From positions 2,388,501 through 2,452,500 of the forward strand of contig NZ_CP136709.1 in the NCBI RefSeq assembly GCF_032926325.1: a stretch of DNA of 64,000 bases, read 5' to 3'. Under the pieces are notes generated by a model, which was not told where the DNA came from, made no database searches, and saw only the letters and a program-made list of their open reading frames with translations. The translations under genes were made by a program, and so were the position numbers. This DNA comes from Aestuariibaculum lutulentum. GTDB lineage: Bacteria; Bacteroidota; Bacteroidia; Flavobacteriales; Flavobacteriaceae. Position 1 is the first letter of the stretch. Each line of letters opens with the position of its first letter. Of this stretch, positions 52,665 through 59,800 are shown in pieces.

Positions 52665-54146
52665 TTATTTTCTAACCATGATTTTTTGGGTGTAGCTTGC
52701 AGCATCTACTTCTACTTTTAAGATGTATAATCCAGTGTTTAAGTTGAAATCTAAACGCTCAGAACTAATAACTCCAGATTTAACAGCTCTACCAGTAATG
52801 TCATAAATGCTGTATGGTGCATTCATTAATTTGTTAGGCATCATTAAGTAGTCTGAAGCTGGGTTAGGGTATACTCTGGCAACTTCAGATAATGGTTTAG
52901 CTGTAGATAATACTTGTGAGTAGGTTATTGCTGCTGGATTTACCCAAAATAACTCTGTACCATATACTATTGTGTCTCCATCATCATCACCTCTCATTAA
53001 TATAATGTTGTTATCGTTAGGGTCTACAACTTTAACAAACCAATCTATATCCAATTTATTGTCAGGGTCAACTTGTTCAATGGTTTCACCATCAGGATTA
53101 ATTCTAAATAATCTAGCATCTGAAGTTGAATAAGTTCTTGTGTTTTCAGTTTCACCTCGGTAATATAAATAACCGTCTATTTCTGTGTAAGAGTTGGCAT
53201 CATGATCTACAGTAAACCAGGTTAATTGTTTAACTGCTTGGGTGCTTGGGTTGTAAGAAAATATGTTTTCTATAGCATTGCTATCGTCTGCTAAAAAGTA
53301 TATCAAGTTGTTCCAAGTGAATACTTCTCCTTTTACAGCAAAGTCTTGAGTAGCTGTTACTTTTACAGTGTTTAAGGCTGTACCGTCAGATACCCAAAGT
53401 GCATCTACAGAGGTGTCGGTATCGTTTGCTGCACTAAAATACATTTGTCCATTATATTCTATAAAATTACTAACATAACCAGCTGAAGCACCAGAAGCAA
53501 ATTCTTTAAATAGCTGGAAGGTGTCATTACTAGGGTCAAAAACGTAAAGTTCGTTGCCTATTGTCGACTGCTCAGTAGATGTTCTGGCATAACAAAATAT
53601 TTTGTCGTTAAATAAAAACATCTCAGAAACATACATGTCCCCGTTTGATTTATCATAACCAGAAACAGAAGCTGTTGTACCATCAAATCTAAAAATATCA
53701 CCATTAGTGACCCCAGCGTTTTTGTCAATGTAATATAAAGCGCCATTAAATTCTATAGAGCCTTCAAAATATTGACCAGCTAATTCGGTAGCTACCTCAG
53801 TACCTAAAGCGGTTCCATCTGTTTTCCACATTGCTGATGCGCCGTTGTTCCAGAAATACATAGTATTGTTAAATTCTACAAAGGCTCTTGGATAGGAGTT
53901 TGAGGTGGTACCATCTAAATCTATAAGCATGTTTGTACCAGCAACGGTACCATCAGACACCCAAAGCTCTGAACCGTCGGTACCATTACTTGCTTGAAAG
54001 TATGCTTTTTTACCATCATTAGTAACATAAACATAGTTTGGATTTGAGTCTGTTCCAACAGTGTTAATTTCTTTGAAAAGTTCAATCTGAGCGCTTGCAG
54101 CAAGTGCTAAAGTGAAAGCTAAACATGAAAGTAGTCTTTTTTTCAT
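52665..54146 (-). CDS. Secreted protein with T9SS type A sorting domain, paralogue 2
   Basis: The 493-residue protein has a signal peptide (LAFTLALAASAQ), repeats of the form ELWVSDGTVAGTNMLIDL and MWKTDGTALGTEV, and a C-terminal sorting domain (VARVYPNPASDYLMMPN, YDITGRAVKSGVI, LNTGLYILKVEV, final KIMVRK). SDGTxxGT repeats are common in secreted Bacteroidota proteins and probably build a propeller. It is a tandem duplicate of the downstream gene with its own terminator and a long, non-coding upstream region. Confidence 0.88.
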   Translation of the reverse strand: MKKRLLSCLAFTLALAASAQIELFKEINTVGTDSNPNYVYVTNDGKKAYFQASNGTDGSELWVSDGTVAGTNMLIDLDGTTSNSYPRAFVEFNNTMYFWNNGASAMWKTDGTALGTEVATELAGQYFEGSIEFNGALYYIDKNAGVTNGDIFRFDGTTASVSGYDKSNGDMYVSEMFLFNDKIFCYARTSTEQSTIGNELYVFDPSNDTFQLFKEFASGASAGYVSNFIEYNGQMYFSAANDTDTSVDALWVSDGTALNTVKVTATQDFAVKGEVFTWNNLIYFLADDSNAIENIFSYNPSTQAVKQLTWFTVDHDANSYTEIDGYLYYRGETENTRTYSTSDARLFRINPDGETIEQVDPDNKLDIDWFVKVVDPNDNNIILMRGDDDGDTIVYGTELFWVNPAAITYSQVLSTAKPLSEVARVYPNPASDYLMMPNKLMNAPYSIYDITGRAVKSGVISSERLDFNLNTGLYILKVEVDAASYTQKIMVRK

Positions 54147-54381
54147 AAATTAATTTTTTAGAGGTTTTTTAGTTTGTTATGCAGTAAAACTTACTGCCGT
54201 ATATTATTAAAACGCAGTATGTCATGTTGAGGGTGACATTTTTAGTTAAAAAAAAATTAAAAAATGATTTTTTATTTGGTGGTTATCTTTTGTTTTACTA
54301 GAGATAGTGAGGCTTTACAGAGGTTTTTGTGTTTGTGAAAAATTCTAAAAATTTTTAAAAAATCAAGTTGTTTTTATGTGT

Positions 54382-54389
54382 TACTTTTG
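54382..54389 (+). promoter_or_regulatory. -7 element candidate of kdgF
   Basis: TACTTTTG lies 45 bases before the kdgF start in an otherwise featureless 287-base gap. No TTG at proper spacing was found. Confidence 0.45.
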
Positions 54390-54433
54390 TTTTTGTGAGA
54401 TTAATTTAAGTAAAATGGAAATTCTGTAATATT

Positions 54434-54781
54434 ATGATAAATTTTGGAGCAAGTGAGGTGTTTTTATCTGGTGATGATATAGCGTGGGAAGACCTTGGCG
54501 GAGGTATTAAACGAAAAATTATGGGGTATGATGATAATATCATGCTCGTTAATGTGAGTTTTGAAGCAGGTGGGGTTGGTGCGATGCACGAGCATCCACA
54601 TGTTCAGGTAACTTATGTGGCCAGCGGGGAATTTGAATTTACGGTTGGCGATGAGGTGAAACTGGTAAAAGAAGGAGATGGACTTTATATTCCTCCCAAT
54701 ACCATGCATGGCACGGTTTGTAAAAAGGCTGGGATTTTGATAGATGTGTTTAATCCTATTCGAGAGGATTTTATACCCTAA
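54434..54781 (+). CDS. kdgF: Cupin protein KdgF, uronate linearisation
   Basis: KdgF helps convert 4,5-unsaturated uronate monomers released from pectin or alginate to linear keto forms. The 115-residue single cupin matches KdgF from end to end: IAWEDLGGGIKRKIMGYDDN, metal ligands His52, His54, Gln58 and His92 (MHEHPHVQ, PPNTMHG) and the closing VFNPIREDF. It is convergent with the LacI-type regulator gene and close to kdgK and the aldolase, so a uronate pathway is coherent here. Confidence 0.88.
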   Translation: MINFGASEVFLSGDDIAWEDLGGGIKRKIMGYDDNIMLVNVSFEAGGVGAMHEHPHVQVTYVASGEFEFTVGDEVKLVKEGDGLYIPPNTMHGTVCKKAGILIDVFNPIREDFIP

Positions 54782-54801
54782 ACTAATGACTTAGTGGAAA
54801 T

Positions 54802-54835
54802 AAAAAAGGTTTCAATTATTGAAACCTTTTTTATT
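54802..54835. terminator. Bidirectional terminator between kdgF and the lacI-type gene
   Basis: AGGTTTCAA (54807-54815) pairs with TTGAAACCT (54819-54827), flanked by A and T runs; it serves both convergent genes. Confidence 0.88.
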
Positions 54836-54850
54836 TTGAAATTTTTATAG

Positions 54851-55879
54851 TTATCCTTTTTTGTTAGATGAATCTCTAACAATCAATTCGGCGCCAAGAA
54901 TAATTTTATTCAGTGTTTGCTTTTTTCCGGGTGTTTTAACGCGCTCTAAAAACGTTAAGGCCACTTGTTTGCCTATTTCATCACTATGTTGGTTAACGGT
55001 TGTAATAGAAGGGTTTACCAAAGCTGTAAAAGGTTCATTTCCAAAACCAACTAAGGCGATGTCTTCAGGTACTTTTATGTGTTCTTCTTCTAGAACTTGT
55101 AAAGCTCCAAGAGCGGCATAATCTGCGGCCACATAAACAGCATCCGGTCTGTTTTTTAACTCAAGAAGCTGCTTCATTTTTTTTCTGCCGTCTTCTATGG
55201 TCAGACTGCTTTCAATGAGTAGCTCATCTTCTAAAGGTAAATTGTGTTTTGCTATGGCGTCCATATAACCTCGAATCCTGTTGTTGAAAATTCTGGTATG
55301 TCGGTAACCTCCAATATGGGCAATACGCTTGCAGCCTTGTTCCACTAAATGTTCAACAATCATATGACTGCTATCGTAATCATTAATTCCGATGTAATCG
55401 ACATTTAAATCATTTTCACCACGATCGAATAAGATTAAAGGAATGCCTTTCGACTTTATCTTTTCATAATAATCCAGACTAATGGTTTCATTTGCCATAG
55501 ATGCAATAATACCATCAACCTGAGTAAATAGTAAGGTGTCAATATTGCTACACTCTTTTTTGAATGATTCGTTAGACTGGGTAATGATAATGTTATAGCC
55601 TTTTTTGTTCAAAACTTCTTCAATATTCTGAATTACGGAAGAAAAAAAGTTGCTGTTGGTTCTTGGAACAATCAATCCTACCAGATTACTTTTTCCACGG
55701 CGCAGGGCACTAGCTAAGTGGTTGGGCTGGTAGTTTAATTTTTTAGCCACTTCTTTAACGGCTTCTTTAGTTTTATCACTAATGCGCGAATCGTCGTGTA
55801 ATGCCTTAGAAACGGCGGCCGGCGAAATGTTTAATACATTAGCAATGTCTTTTATAGTTGTTTTTTTTTTGTTGGTCAA
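54851..55879 (-). CDS. LacI family transcription regulator of KDG genes (KdgR-like)
   Basis: The start is set at the TTG at 55879. A longer frame from 55912 would begin inside the operator and upstream of the predicted transcript start. From 55879 the protein begins with a short basic leader and the LacI helix-turn-helix (TTIKDIANVLNISPAAVSKAL), then a hinge (PNHLASALRRGKSNLVGLIVP) and a periplasmic-binding-like sensor domain. It probably represses itself and kdgK-kdgA through two operators and is released by KDG or a related intermediate. Confidence 0.9.
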   Translation of the reverse strand: MTNKKKTTIKDIANVLNISPAAVSKALHDDSRISDKTKEAVKEVAKKLNYQPNHLASALRRGKSNLVGLIVPRTNSNFFSSVIQNIEEVLNKKGYNIIITQSNESFKKECSNIDTLLFTQVDGIIASMANETISLDYYEKIKSKGIPLILFDRGENDLNVDYIGINDYDSSHMIVEHLVEQGCKRIAHIGGYRHTRIFNNRIRGYMDAIAKHNLPLEDELLIESSLTIEDGRKKMKQLLELKNRPDAVYVAADYAALGALQVLEEEHIKVPEDIALVGFGNEPFTALVNPSITTVNQHSDEIGKQVALTFLERVKTPGKKQTLNKIILGAELIVRDSSNKKG

Positions 55880-55892
55880 TTTTTTTATATAT

Positions 55893-55912
55893 TTGCTTAA
55901 TCGTTTAAGCAA
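55893..55912. promoter_or_regulatory. LacI-type operator O1 at the regulator's own promoter
   Basis: TTGCTTAA and TTAAGCAA are perfect inverted 8-base arms around TCGT. The site covers the predicted transcription start of the regulator gene. Confidence 0.8.
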
Positions 55913-55939
55913 AATTACTGTAATACTTTTTTAAATCAA
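55910..55939 (-). promoter_or_regulatory. Promoter of the lacI-type regulator gene
   Basis: Read leftward: TTG at 55939-55937, a 19-base spacer, and TAATTTTG at 55917-55910. The -7 element overlaps operator O1 by three bases. Confidence 0.7.
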
Positions 55940-55980
55940 AATAAGTAGTTTGATAATGGTAATTTTTTTTTTCTAAATAC

Positions 55981-55998
55981 TGCTTAATCGTTTAACTA
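55981..55998. promoter_or_regulatory. LacI-type operator O2 upstream of kdgK
   Basis: Fifteen bases, TGCTTAATCGTTTAA, are identical to O1; the distal end is less symmetrical. It lies 35 bases before kdgK, suited to repression of the kdgK-aldolase unit. Confidence 0.75.
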
Positions 55999-56032
55999 AA
56001 TTTCGAATAATAATTAATAACTATTAAAAAAA

Positions 56033-57079
56033 ATGAGTAAAGTAGTAACTTTTGGTGAGATCATGCTTCGTTTAGCACCTCAAGGATTTAAAAGATTTTC
56101 GCAAGCTGATAACTTTGATGTTATTTATGGTGGAGGTGAGTCTAACGTAGCCGTTTCATTAGCAAACTATGGCGTTTCTGTAGATTTCGTAACGCGTTTA
56201 CCAAAAAATGATATTGGAGAATGTGCCATGATGGAAATGCGTAAGCGTGGTGTTAATGTTGATAAAATTATCTGGGGTGGTGACCGTTTAGGAATTTATT
56301 TCTTAGAAACTGGTGCTGTATCAAGAGGTAGTAAAGTAGTTTACGATAGAGCGCATTCTGCTATGGCTGAGATTGAAGCTGGAATGATTGACTGGGATGC
56401 TGTTTTTGAAGGTGTAGAGTGGTTCCACTGGACAGGTATTACACCTGCGATTTCTCAAGGTGCTGCTGATGCTTGTTTAGAGGCTGTTAAAGCTGCTAGC
56501 GCAAAAGGTATTACTATTTCAACAGATTTAAACTACCGTGCTAAATTATGGAAATATTGTGATGCTGCACATAGAGAAGCTGTAATGACTGAGTTAACAT
56601 CTTACTGTGATATCGTTTTAGGGAACGAAGAAGATGCTGAAATGCACTTTGGTATCAAACCAGAAGGTTTAACAGTACAAACTCAAGGACACGATGTTAA
56701 AGCGGAAGCTTTCTTATCGGTTTGTAAACAAATGATGGAGAAATTCCCAAGAGCTAAAAAGGTAATTACAACTTTACGTGGTTCTATTTCTGCATCTCAC
56801 AATACTTGGGCTGGTGTATTATATGATGGAAACAAAATGTTTGAAACGCGTCAATACCAAATTACAGATATCGTTGATAGAGTAGGTGGTGGTGACTCAT
56901 TCATGGGAGGTTTAATCTACGGATTATTAAAATACCCAGAAGATGATCAAAACGCATTAGATTTCGCTGTTGCTGCTTCTTGTTTAAAACACACGATTAA
57001 AGGTGATGCGAACTTAGTTACTGTTTCAGAAGTTGAAAAATTAATGGGTGGTGACGCTTCAGGTCGTGTAGCTCGATAA
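56033..57079 (+). CDS. kdgK: 2-keto-3-deoxygluconate kinase (PfkB family)
   Basis: KdgK phosphorylates 2-keto-3-deoxygluconate to KDPG. The 348-residue PfkB-fold protein has the N-terminal VTFGEIMLRLAP, GGGESNVAVSLANYG, the substrate/ATP region ISTDLNYRAKLW, and the anion-hole DRVGGGDSFMGGLIYGL with the catalytic Asp. The aldolase gene 12 bases downstream and the shared operator support the KDG assignment over other sugar kinases. Confidence 0.92.
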   Translation: MSKVVTFGEIMLRLAPQGFKRFSQADNFDVIYGGGESNVAVSLANYGVSVDFVTRLPKNDIGECAMMEMRKRGVNVDKIIWGGDRLGIYFLETGAVSRGSKVVYDRAHSAMAEIEAGMIDWDAVFEGVEWFHWTGITPAISQGAADACLEAVKAASAKGITISTDLNYRAKLWKYCDAAHREAVMTELTSYCDIVLGNEEDAEMHFGIKPEGLTVQTQGHDVKAEAFLSVCKQMMEKFPRAKKVITTLRGSISASHNTWAGVLYDGNKMFETRQYQITDIVDRVGGGDSFMGGLIYGLLKYPEDDQNALDFAVAASCLKHTIKGDANLVTVSEVEKLMGGDASGRVAR

Positions 57080-57091
57080 AAACATTTTAAA

Positions 57092-57760
57092 ATGGCACAA
57101 TATACAAGATTAGAAGTAGCTCAGGCTATGAAAGAAACAGGAATGATTCCTTTATTTTTCAATAGCGATTTAGAGTTAAGTAAAAAAGTATTAAAAGCGT
57201 GTTACGATGGTGGCGCTAGATTATTAGAGTTTACTGCACGTGGAGATTTCGCTCACGAAGTTTTTGGTGAATTAACAAAATACGCTATTAAAGAACTTCC
57301 AGGTATGATTATGGGAGTTGGTTCGGTAACCGATGCTGCTGCCGCGTCATTATATATGGCTTTAGGAGCTAACTTTATTGTAACTCCGGTGTTAAGAGAA
57401 GATATCGCTATCGCTTGTAACCGTAAAAAGGTATTATGGTCTCCTGGTTGTGGAAGTTTAACTGAAATCGCAAGAGCTGAAGAGCTAGGATGCGAAATCG
57501 TTAAGTTATTCCCTGGTGATTTATACGGACCTAAATTCGTAAAAGGAATTAAAGGCCCACAACCTTGGACAAGCATTATGCCAACAGGTGGTGTAGCTCC
57601 AACCGAAGAAAACCTTAAAGGTTGGTTTGATGCAGGAGTAACTTGTGTTGGTATGGGATCTCAATTAATATCAAAAGAGATTCTTGCAAATAAAGATTAC
57701 GCAAAGTTAGAGCAGGATGTTAAAGCTGCTTTAGATATCATCAAAGCTGTTAGAAAATAA
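57092..57760 (+). CDS. eda: KDPG/KHG aldolase
   Basis: This aldolase splits 2-keto-3-deoxy-6-phosphogluconate to pyruvate and glyceraldehyde 3-phosphate. The 222-residue class I enzyme shows the Glu of LEFTARG (Glu46), GVGSVTDAAAA, the Thr-Pro strand FIVTPV, the Schiff-base lysine in EIVKLFPGD (Lys138) and the GPQPWTSIMPTGGV phosphate loop. With kdgF and kdgK it completes the lower uronate pathway. A strong terminator follows. Confidence 0.94.
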   Translation: MAQYTRLEVAQAMKETGMIPLFFNSDLELSKKVLKACYDGGARLLEFTARGDFAHEVFGELTKYAIKELPGMIMGVGSVTDAAAASLYMALGANFIVTPVLREDIAIACNRKKVLWSPGCGSLTEIARAEELGCEIVKLFPGDLYGPKFVKGIKGPQPWTSIMPTGGVAPTEENLKGWFDAGVTCVGMGSQLISKEILANKDYAKLEQDVKAALDIIKAVRK

Positions 57761-57780
57761 TTGTAAAATTTTCTTTATAA

Positions 57781-57812
57781 AAAAAGGTTGAACTCATGTT
57801 CAACCTTTTTTT
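57781..57812. terminator. Bidirectional terminator after the KDPG aldolase gene
   Basis: AAAAAGGTTGAAC (57781-57793) pairs fully with GTTCAACCTTTTT (57798-57810) around TCAT; it also serves the convergent lipoprotein gene. Confidence 0.92.
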
Positions 57813-58272
57813 ATTTTATTCTATGGTAAATTTCACCATAAATAGGATTTCCCAAACTATCTTTTTCCGTTTGCATATAGGAGTCTTCGTCTATAAAGAT
57901 AATATCTAATCGGTGAATACTATCTTTTTCTAAAACGGTAAGTAAGGCTTCCGAGCCATACTCGGTGTGCTCAGCTAAGGTATCATTCTTAAAAGTGTAG
58001 TTTCCACTTCCAAACCATTCAGATGAATCGTAAGAGGTGAATCTGTTCCACATAAATTTATTATCTGAAAACATTTTCATTTGAATAAATTTTTCAGAAG
58101 TCATAATGGTGTCTACAGAGCCATCACCACTATAATTTAAATAACTAATCATTTTCCAGGCTCCTTTCAAATCAAGTTTGTTAGAGAGCTCTGCCGTTTG
58201 TAGTTCTGCTTTCGGATTTTGGTTACAGGATAATAAAATTGCAGTACAGAGAAGTAATAGAAATGGTTTCAT
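57811..58272 (-). CDS. Small lipoprotein, lipocalin-like
   Basis: The 153-residue protein has a lipobox (LLSC, Cys16) and a beta-rich body starting LKGAWKMISYLNYSGDG, then FIQMKMFSDNKFMWNR, GSGNYTFKNDTLAEHTEYG and a closing strand IYGEIYHRIK. The W-x-M/L-x-S/Y start and strand order recall lipocalin-like domains of Bacteroidota lipoproteins, but no ligand or role is known. It stands alone, convergent with the KDG cluster and divergent from trxB. Confidence 0.75.
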   Translation of the reverse strand: MKPFLLLLCTAILLSCNQNPKAELQTAELSNKLDLKGAWKMISYLNYSGDGSVDTIMTSEKFIQMKMFSDNKFMWNRFTSYDSSEWFGSGNYTFKNDTLAEHTEYGSEALLTVLEKDSIHRLDIIFIDEDSYMQTEKDSLGNPIYGEIYHRIK

Positions 58273-58407
58273 AATTATCTTATTAGGTTATTAGTCAGAT
58301 TACTACAATTTACGAAAAAATGTGGTGAAAATGAATTAGGATAACAACTAATTATGAACCGATAATATCTTTTGATAACTTTAGTGTAAGTTTTCTGTTA
58401 AAAATTC

Positions 58408-58415
58408 TACTTTTG
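58408..58415 (+). promoter_or_regulatory. -7 element candidate of trxB
   Basis: TACTTTTG lies 25 bases before the trxB start codon; no TTG at normal spacing is present. Confidence 0.5.
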
Positions 58416-58439
58416 TTTTAATAAAAATTAGTAGCAATT

Positions 58440-59414
58440 ATGTCAGATAAAATAGAAAGAGTAAAGTGCTTAATTATCGGGTCGGGACCTGCAGGTTACA
58501 CCGCAGCGATTTATGCAGCACGTGCTAATATGAGTCCGGTATTATACCAGGGAACACAGCCAGGAGGCCAGTTAACAACCACGAACGAAGTGGAGAACTT
58601 TCCAGGATATCCACAAGGGATTACAGGACCTGAAATGATGATGGAATTACAGGCTCAGGCACAACGTTTTGAAGCTGATATCCGCGATGGGTGGATTACT
58701 AAAGTAGATTTTTCAGGCGATATTCACAAAGTTTGGGTAAACGACGAGAAGGAAATTCACTGTGATACGGTAATCATTTCAACCGGAGCTTCAGCAAAAT
58801 ATTTAGGCTTAGAATCTGAACAAAAATACTTGAAGCTAGGTGGCGGTGTTTCAGCATGTGCAGTATGTGACGGGTTCTTCTACAGAAATCAGGAAGTGGT
58901 GATTGTTGGTGCAGGAGATTCAGCTTGTGAAGAAGCGCACTATTTATCAAAACTATGTAAAAAAGTAACCATGTTAGTAAGACGTGATGAGTTTAGAGCC
59001 TCTAAAATCATGGCAGAGCGTGTAGCTAACACTCCAAATATTGACATTCTTTTCAATACAGAAACCGATGAAGTTATTGGTGACGGACAGGTAGTAACTG
59101 CAGTTCGTGTACACAACAATAAAACTAACGAAAAACACGAAATTCCAGCAACAGGATTCTTCGTGGCAATCGGACATAAACCAAACACCGATATCTTTAA
59201 AGATTATATCAGCTTAGATGAAACGGGTTATATTATTAATACACCGGGAACAGCTAAAACCAATGTGCCGGGAGTATTTGTAAGTGGAGACGCTGCCGAT
59301 CACGTATACCGTCAGGCGATTACAGCAGCCGGAACTGGTTGTATGGCAGCTTTAGATGCAGAACGTTATTTAGCAGCTAAAGAAGTAACTGTAGAAGTTT
59401 CAGCCACTGCATAA
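58440..59414 (+). CDS. trxB: Thioredoxin-disulfide reductase
   Basis: TrxB reduces thioredoxin with NADPH through FAD and a redox-active disulfide. The 324-residue flavoprotein has the FAD-binding GSGPAG (residues 14-19), the active site CAVC (140-143), the NADPH-binding GAGDSA (157-162) and the C-terminal GVFVSGDAADHVYRQAITAAGTGC. It is monocistronic with its own promoter and terminator. Confidence 0.96.
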   Translation: MSDKIERVKCLIIGSGPAGYTAAIYAARANMSPVLYQGTQPGGQLTTTNEVENFPGYPQGITGPEMMMELQAQAQRFEADIRDGWITKVDFSGDIHKVWVNDEKEIHCDTVIISTGASAKYLGLESEQKYLKLGGGVSACAVCDGFFYRNQEVVIVGAGDSACEEAHYLSKLCKKVTMLVRRDEFRASKIMAERVANTPNIDILFNTETDEVIGDGQVVTAVRVHNNKTNEKHEIPATGFFVAIGHKPNTDIFKDYISLDETGYIINTPGTAKTNVPGVFVSGDAADHVYRQAITAAGTGCMAALDAERYLAAKEVTVEVSATA

Positions 59415-59435
59415 CATAGAAATTAAATAGATTTT

Positions 59436-59467
59436 AAAAGCCGAAGTTTTTACTTCGGCTTTTTTTA
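59436..59467 (+). terminator. Terminator of trxB
   Basis: AAAAGCCGAAGT pairs with ACTTCGGCTTTT around a T-rich loop, followed by T residues. Confidence 0.9.
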
Positions 59468-59523
59468 TTTTACACTTTTGAAATTTATTAAAAAGTATTT
59501 TCTTTGGCAATAAATTTAAAAAT

Positions 59524-59598
59524 CGGGATGTGGCGCAGTCCGGTTAGCGTACACGGCTGGGGGCCGTGTGGTCGCAGGTTCGAATCCTGTCATCCCGA
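59524..59598 (+). tRNA. tRNA-Pro(GGG)
   Basis: The acceptor arms CGGGATG and CATCCCG pair fully, with A as discriminator. The anticodon stem CACGG/CCGTG holds the loop CTGGGGG, giving anticodon GGG. The T loop is GGTTCGAATCC. A TTTTG at 59476-59480 and TTTCTTTG at 59499-59506, 18 bases apart, may form its promoter with one mismatch. Confidence 0.95.
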
Positions 59599-59606
59599 CA
59601 ATCTTC

Positions 59607-59630
59607 TTTCTTTCTTTCTTTCTTTCTTTC
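59607..59630 (+). repeat. TTTC tetranucleotide microsatellite
   Basis: Six perfect TTTC copies, with partial copies on both sides, start nine bases after tRNA-Pro(GGG) and lie 170 bases upstream of a TonB-dependent receptor gene. Confidence 0.95.
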
Positions 59631-59775
59631 TTAGTGTTTTAATTCAATGAGTTATATGTTTTGTTTGTAATAGCAATCCTTTGTTATGTTTTATAACATA
59701 ATTTAACACATGTTAACTTCTTAGTTCTTTAGGTGTATTTTTATTATTCTTATTTAGAATAAATAAAAATAAAGA

Positions 59776-59783
59776 TATATTTG
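59776..59783 (+). promoter_or_regulatory. -7 element candidate of the receptor/DUF4876 operon
   Basis: TATATTTG lies 17 bases before the receptor start codon; no clear TTG is present at the usual distance. Confidence 0.5.
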
Positions 59784-59800
59784 CAGCCTTAAAATTAACT

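Noticed and set aside
58334..58358. Operator-like AATTAGGATA upstream of trxB
   Set aside because: It has the left arm only and no matching right arm at the fixed spacing.
59524..59598. Second tRNA-Pro as another attachment site
   Set aside because: Its 3' end differs from the 15-base core at two positions, no integrase is near, and no repeat of its end occurs in the window.
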